A DNA stretch of 13,672 nt, taken from NCBI GenBank assembly GCA_019236085.1, contig JAFAJR010000024.1:1-13672 (forward strand). The letters run 5' to 3'. Numbering within the stretch: the first letter of the stretch is position 1; each line of letters begins with the position of its first letter. Source of the stretch: Candidatus Dormiibacterota bacterium (GTDB lineage Bacteria; Chloroflexota; Dormibacteria; Aeolococcales; Aeolococcaceae). A program made the position numbers and the translations under genes. Shown here piece after piece: positions 7,520-13,672 of this stretch. The notes under the pieces are model-generated. The model did not search any database. It saw only the letters and a program-made list of their open reading frames with translations, and had not been told where the DNA came from.

Positions 7520-7702
7520 ATGGGGTTTCTCTTCGGCCGCCGGACGCTCGCACTGGTCGCCACCGTCGCTGCCGCGGCCGCCTTTTGGCGCTGGCGCTCG
7601 GCGCGGCGCGCCAAGCTCGACTTCGAATGGGAGTCCGAGATCTCGGACGCCATCGAGGAGGGCCGCGCCGAAGGGCGCATCTCGTCCGCACCGCCGACGT
7701 GA
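7520..7702 (+). CDS. small single-span membrane protein, unrecognised
   Basis: This is a 60-residue protein starting at ATG 7520, with a modest SD-like GGGAGA (7507-7512) seven bases upstream. A CATAAT at 7480-7485, overlapping the end of the previous gene, could be a -10 element. The N-terminal part MGFLFGRR precedes an alanine-rich hydrophobic helix (about 9-23), then a basic patch RWRSARRAK, then an acidic tail (EWESEISDAIEEG). This layout predicts one membrane anchor with a short charged cytoplasmic tail. No family is recognised. It lies between the 87-residue membrane protein and the anti-sigma gene and could be an accessory to either. Confidence 0.6.
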   Translation: MGFLFGRRTLALVATVAAAAAFWRWRSARRAKLDFEWESEISDAIEEGRAEGRISSAPPT

Positions 7703-7720
7703 CACCGGTCCGGGCCGGTG
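7703..7720. repeat. perfect GC hairpin before the anti-sigma gene
   Basis: CACCGG and CCGGTG flank the 6-base loop TCCGGG directly after the stop of the 60-residue gene, followed by GTTT. It may be a weak terminator separating the aspS run from the anti-sigma/sigma pair. The short T-run makes this uncertain. Confidence 0.35.
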
Positions 7721-7758
7721 GTTTCGCCGCCGGTCCCGGCGGGTATGCGCTGAGTGCA

Positions 7759-8214
7759 ATGGCTCAGACCACCGAGCTCCGCCTGCCCGCCGACCGCTCG
7801 TACCTCGTCGTGGCCAAGCGGACCGCGGCAGCGCTGGCCACCGTCGCCGGGTTCGACATGGTCTCGGTGGACGACCTCACGATCGCCGTCTCCCAGGCGT
7901 TCGAGAATGCCGTGGGGTCGCTGGAGCAGTCGGGGTGCCTGACCGGCGAGGTCCGCTGCTCTTTCAAGCTGGACCGGAGCGGCTTCGAAGTGACTGTGCG
8001 CAGCACCGTTAGCCGCGACGCCGAGACGCAGGCGCAGGCCGCGGCACTCCAGGCCGAGCGGCGGCGCCGCGCCGAGGCTGCTCAGCTGGCTGACGCCGCC
8101 GCGACCGACCTCGCGCTGCGTCTCATGGGTCTGTTCGTCGACGACAGCAGCTATCGTCGCGACGAGCGGACCGGCGGCCTGCGCGTCAGGCTGACCAAGT
8201 ACCGGGTCTCGTGA
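7759..8214 (+). CDS. RsbW-like anti-sigma factor with degenerate ATPase motifs
   Basis: This 151-residue protein lies directly before a SigF/SigB-type sigma gene and overlaps it by GTGA. RsbW/SpoIIAB proteins bind such sigma factors and, as kinases, phosphorylate an anti-anti-sigma partner. The N-box region is VDDLTIAVSQAFENAV (38-52), fitting the GHKL pattern E-x3-N except that Q46 replaces the usual glutamate; N50 is kept. The expected D-x-G-x-G box is not visible. In its place is an Ala/Arg/Glu-rich helix (about 87-117), and the later glycine box is reduced to LALRLMGLFVDD. The C-terminal strand GGLRVRLTKYR is kept. Loss of kinase or ATP binding is inferred; the role as sigma antagonist rests on gene order and fold. 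The start ATG 7759 begins a normal N-terminal strand, with a possible -10 (TATGCG, 7744-7749) nine bases upstream suggesting another leaderless start. No RsbV-like gene is nearby. Confidence 0.75.
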   Translation: MAQTTELRLPADRSYLVVAKRTAAALATVAGFDMVSVDDLTIAVSQAFENAVGSLEQSGCLTGEVRCSFKLDRSGFEVTVRSTVSRDAETQAQAAALQAERRRRAEAAQLADAAATDLALRLMGLFVDDSSYRRDERTGGLRVRLTKYRVS

Positions 8215-9032
8215 GCTCGCCGCCGCGGCGCGGCGGTGCGGTGGCGACCCGGGAACGGACGCTGGCGAAACCCGAGCCGACGGCCGAGCGCGAGGAGATC
8301 CGCCGGCTGCTGCGGGAGTACCGGCAGACGCGAGACCCGAAGACCCGAGAAAGACTGGTCGACCTCAACAGCGACCTGGTGCACTTCATCGCCCGCCGGT
8401 TCGCCAACCGCGGCGAGCCGCTGGAGGACATCGAGCAGGTGGGCTTCGTCGGCCTCATCCAGGCGATCGAGCGCTTCGACCCGTCGCTTGAGAACGAGTT
8501 CTCCACCTTTGCCACGCCCACCATTGCCGGCGAGATCCGCCGCTACTTCCGTGACCGCTCATGGGCAGTCCGGGTGCCGCGCCGGTTGCAGGAGAACCTG
8601 GGAAGGGTCAACGCCGTCTCCCAGCAGCTCAGCATCGAGCTGGGCAGGCCGCCCACGGTGAGCGAGATCGCGGAGCGGCTCGGCCTCGGCGACGACGAGG
8701 TGCTGGCGGCGCTGGAGGTGTCGCCGGCGCAGCACTCGGTGTCCCTGGAGTCGACCTCCGGCCAGGCCGGTGACGATGCCCTGACGCTCGGCGAGCGGCT
8801 GGGTCGCGAGGACGAGAACCTGGAGCGGGTGGAGGCCCAGGAGGTTCTGGAGCGGGTGATGGCCCACCTGACGCCGCGCGAACGGAAGATCCTGGCGCTG
8901 CGCTTCGTGGACCAGCTGCCGCAGACCGAGGTCGCCAAGCGCCTGGGCATCTCGCAGATGCACGTGTCCCGTCTGCAGCGAGCTGCGATCGATCATCTGC
9001 GCCGGGAATTCGGGGACTCGCCCCCAGCCTGA
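8211..9032 (+). CDS. RNA polymerase sigma factor, SigB/SigF/SigG subfamily
   Basis: This is a 273-residue group 3 sigma-70 factor that directs RNA polymerase to a stress or developmental regulon. Region 2 (about 50-120) includes DLVHFIARRF, the core-binding LEDIEQVGFVGLIQAIERFD and the -10-recognising FSTFATPTIAGEIRRYFRDRSW, followed by VRVPRRLQE, characteristic of SigB/F/G. Region 3 covers about 126-200 (PPTVSEIAERLGL), and region 4 about 208-265 with the helix-turn-helix QTEVAKRLGISQMHVSRLQRA. Region 1.1 is absent, as in the subfamily. The GTG 8211 start overlaps the anti-sigma stop, so coupled translation would keep factor and antagonist in balance. The gene ends 6 bases before the convergent lipoprotein gene. 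Which member (SigB, SigF) it is cannot be told from sequence alone. Confidence 0.92.
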   Translation: MSSPPRRGGAVATRERTLAKPEPTAEREEIRRLLREYRQTRDPKTRERLVDLNSDLVHFIARRFANRGEPLEDIEQVGFVGLIQAIERFDPSLENEFSTFATPTIAGEIRRYFRDRSWAVRVPRRLQENLGRVNAVSQQLSIELGRPPTVSEIAERLGLGDDEVLAALEVSPAQHSVSLESTSGQAGDDALTLGERLGREDENLERVEAQEVLERVMAHLTPRERKILALRFVDQLPQTEVAKRLGISQMHVSRLQRAAIDHLRREFGDSPPA

Positions 9033-9038
9033 GCCCGG

Positions 9039-10193
9039 CTACCCTTGGTGGGCATCCCATTCCACCTGGCCGGTCGCCAGCAGCCTGGCGATTCCTGACG
9101 GTGAAACCAGGTAGGAGACGCCGGCGGGATTTGTGGCGAACGTCCCCGGCGTGTTGGCGAGGATCGTCCCGTCTGGAAGGAAGCCGTCCGGAGCGAGGTA
9201 GACCGAAGGCGTACCCAGGGTCACCGCGCCGGTGCGGGTGTCCAGGATCGCCAGCCGGTCGAATCTCGTGTCCAATTCGGAACAGGTCAGCGCGAGGGCC
9301 AGTCGTGAGCCGTCCTGATCGAGCGACACTCCTTCATACCCTTGGACGCCGCCGTGATCAGGACACACGCCCGTGCCCCAGGCGGAAGGTCCGAAGTCCT
9401 TCATGCTTCCATCAGGACGGATCACGCGCTCGGTGGTGAGAGCCGGCTGGCAGACCATTGTTCCGTCGTCGGCGATGTCCTGGAAGACGCACCCGGCGAG
9501 GTGGCTCGTCAAAGAACGCATCGCACCCGTCGACGGATCCACTGCGATGAGCTGTCCCTCAGGTCCGGCGTCGAGGCCGCAGGTCATCGCCTGAAGCACG
9601 ACTCCCTGCGCGTTCCAGGTGACGAACTTCCACGAATCACGGTCAGGAAGCGCCGGCAGGGAAGCGAGGACACGGCCTGTTCCCGGCGCCGATGCGATAT
9701 TCAGCTCCTCGCTCCCACCGGCGCCGGAGCAGCCGAGCTGCGCCGAGCCGGCAGTCAGCCAGGCCCAGGCATGGCCGTCGAGGGCGCCGACCGCGTCCTC
9801 CAGGTTGGGGACCGTCTCCAGCTGGGTGGCGACGCCGCCCGCCCGCACCTCGTAGAGCGGCTGCGGGTTGGCCATCGACGGCCCCGCCAGCAGGGCGCTG
9901 CCCAACGTCGAGAAGACAAGCCACGTCGCAGGGAAGGAACCCTCGCTGTTCCCGTTCTCGTCGAGCAGCGGGGTGACGCGTTGTGGGTCGTCGATCTCGT
10001 TCCAGAGCAAGGGGGCTTGGGCCGCCGCTGGTGTGGCGACCGGGGAAGGTGTGGACGCCGGATGAGAGGCTTGAGAGGTGACAGACTGTGCCGGTGGGGT
10101 GGCCGCCGCGGGGTTGCATGCCATAACCATCCCGGCGGCGGCGCCCATCAGGATCCGTGCCCTCATGCGTGAGAAACGCAGCGCGGCGGGCAC
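9039..10193 (-). CDS. putative lipoprotein with beta-propeller-like repeats, unrecognised family
   Basis: This is a 384-residue protein from GTG 10193, or 375 from ATG 10166; the latter gives a compact lipoprotein signal (MRARILMGAAAGMVMAC), and neither start has an SD. The lipobox VMA-C (C26 from the GTG) is slightly atypical. A Ser/Thr/Pro/Ala-rich linker (about 27-60) follows, as in surface-anchored proteins. The rest has recurring strand-rich units such as VFSTLGSALLAGP, LDGHAWAWLTAG, WNAQGVVLQAM, DDGTMVCQP, LDQDGSRLALALT and LPDGTILANT, like the blades of a PD40/WD40-type propeller. At least six further cysteines suggest disulfides outside the membrane. It probably binds ligand or polymer at the cell surface; the function is unknown. 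It is convergent with the sigma gene and divergent from alaS, with only 52 bases between the two starts. Confidence 0.75.
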   Translation of the reverse strand: MPAALRFSRMRARILMGAAAGMVMACNPAAATPPAQSVTSQASHPASTPSPVATPAAAQAPLLWNEIDDPQRVTPLLDENGNSEGSFPATWLVFSTLGSALLAGPSMANPQPLYEVRAGGVATQLETVPNLEDAVGALDGHAWAWLTAGSAQLGCSGAGGSEELNIASAPGTGRVLASLPALPDRDSWKFVTWNAQGVVLQAMTCGLDAGPEGQLIAVDPSTGAMRSLTSHLAGCVFQDIADDGTMVCQPALTTERVIRPDGSMKDFGPSAWGTGVCPDHGGVQGYEGVSLDQDGSRLALALTCSELDTRFDRLAILDTRTGAVTLGTPSVYLAPDGFLPDGTILANTPGTFATNPAGVSYLVSPSGIARLLATGQVEWDAHQG

Positions 10194-10206
10194 TGTTACG
10201 TGGAGC

Positions 10207-10215
10207 CCGTAGAAT
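10207..10215 (+). promoter_or_regulatory. putative -10 promoter element of alaS (CCGTAGAAT)
   Basis: TAGAAT at 10210-10215 lies in the 52-base gap between the divergent lipoprotein gene and alaS and matches the elements before rel and hisS with one base changed. The predicted mRNA start near 10222 would give a leader of roughly 24 bases before GTG 10246, without a Shine-Dalgarno sequence. No in-frame start codon exists between the element and 10246. The -35 region would lie within the start of the lipoprotein gene. Confidence 0.55.
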
Positions 10216-10245
10216 CGGGGCAGTTGTCTCCCCCAACGACATAGC

Positions 10246-12821
<2,576 letters not shown>

Positions 12822-12822
<1 letters not shown>

Positions 12823-13672
12823 TGTCCAAGCGCAAGTTCTCTCTGCTGCGTCGCCGCGACGAGTTCAACAGCCACTTCACGGTGCTCGACATCGGCACGG
12901 AGTTCGTGAAGGCGCTGGTGGTGAAACGCCAGGAGGGCAAGGGCATCGTGCTCGGGGTGGCCAAGGTGCGCCAGGCCTCAGCCCACATGCAGGGCGGGGC
13001 CGTCTCGGACATCCAGTCGGTCATCGACAACTGCGACAAGGCGCTCACCGAGGCCGAGGACATGTGCGAAACCATCCCCGGCCAGGCGGTCATCGGCATC
13101 GCCGGCGAGCAGGTGCGTGGCTTCAGCACCACGATGACCATGCCGCGGGCCCAGCCCCAGACGCGCATCACGCAGGCCGACCTGGCCACCGCCCTGCAGG
13201 CGGTGCAGCGCCGGGCGCTGCGCGAAGCGGTGCGGCAGATGTCACAGGAGCTGGGCGTCGCCGAGGTCAACGTCAAGCTGGTGCACAGCACGATCACCCA
13301 GGTGCGTATTGACGGCTATGCCGTCACCAACCCGGTCGACTTCCAGGGCCACGTGGTGGAGATCACGGTGTTCAACACCTTCGCGCCGCTCACCCACATC
13401 GGCGCGCTCCAGACCATCGCCCAGGAACTCGACCTAGAGTTGGTGGCGACGGTCGCCGAGCCATACGCCCTGGCCCGCGGCTGTTCCACCGACGGGACCT
13501 ACGAGGTGGGCGGCGTCTTCATCGACATCGGCGGTGGCACGACCGACCTGGCGCTGGTGCGCCACGGCGGCATCGAAGCCACCAGGATGTTCGCGCTCGG
13601 CGGCCGGTCGTTCACCAAGCGCCTGGCTGCCGACCTGTCGATGAGCCTGGACGAGGCGGAGCGCTTCAAGGT
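12822..13672 (+). CDS. FtsA-like actin-fold cell division ATPase (3' end outside the window)
   Basis: An open frame runs from ATG 12822 to the window end, 283 residues visible. It has the actin/Hsp70-fold phosphate-1 motif VLDIGTEFVKALVV (about 21-34), an inserted SHS2-type 1C domain (about 90-190), AEPYALARG (about 212-220) and the phosphate-2 motif FIDIGGGTTDLALV (233-246), then GGRSFTKRLA. Order and motifs match FtsA, which ties FtsZ filaments to the membrane, more than PilM, the related type IV pilus protein. The N-terminus is longer and more basic (MSKRKFSLLRRRDEF) than usual. The adenosine-binding region and the membrane-binding C-terminal helix, if present, lie outside. A position behind alaS, away from a visible ftsZ, is unusual for FtsA. 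Confidence 0.85.

Noticed and set aside
9033..9053. GCCC...ACCCTTGGT...GGGC hairpin between the convergent sigma and lipoprotein genes
   Set aside because: The stem is short with a 4-base bulge and no T-run on either strand; it overlaps coding sequence. Not convincing as a bidirectional terminator.

Overview
The window is a high-GC bacterial chromosomal segment with tightly packed genes, many of them overlapping by 1 to 4 bases. The gene families (a single bifunctional Rel, a SigF/SigB-type sigma factor with an RsbW-like partner, a secreted beta-propeller-like lipoprotein, a divergent FtsA-like ATPase) and the leaderless or SD-poor gene starts fit a high-GC Terrabacteria lineage. An uncultured soil actinobacterium or a Chloroflexota/Dormibacterota relative is my best guess. 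This is inference; nothing in the window fixes the taxon.

Layout. Bases 2-58 may be the tail of an upstream gene. 75-1685 (+) is an AlkK-like acyl-CoA synthetase. 1710/1719-3851 (+) is a bifunctional (p)ppGpp synthetase/hydrolase (rel). 3852-4177 is the only long gap: it holds a minus-strand remnant of a secreted-protein gene, an inverted repeat and the hisS promoter. 4178-5449 hisS, 5446-7224 aspS and 7221-7484 (small membrane protein) are chained by GTGA overlaps. 7520-7702 is a second small membrane protein. 7759-8214 is a degenerate RsbW-like anti-sigma/ATPase-fold protein, overlapping by GTGA the sigma factor at 8211-9032. 9039-10193 (-) is a putative lipoprotein convergent with the sigma gene. 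10246-12822 (+) is alaS, and 12822 to the window end (+) is an FtsA-like protein cut off by the window edge.

How the genes fit together. Three aminoacyl-tRNA synthetases and the stringent-response enzyme sit close together, so tRNA charging and the alarmone that reports uncharged tRNA are genetic neighbours. A general-stress-type sigma factor and its presumed antagonist follow. The other genes (fatty-acid activation, lipoprotein, FtsA-like) concern lipid metabolism, the envelope and possibly division.

The most notable points are: a shared nonamer CCGTAGA(C/A)T just upstream of rel, hisS and alaS, which looks like a -10 element driving leaderless or near-leaderless transcripts; an anti-sigma protein whose kinase motifs are degraded; two unrecognised small membrane proteins; and a decayed secreted-protein gene fragment. 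I found no clear mobile element, CRISPR array, tRNA or rRNA, and no obvious novel defence-type system.
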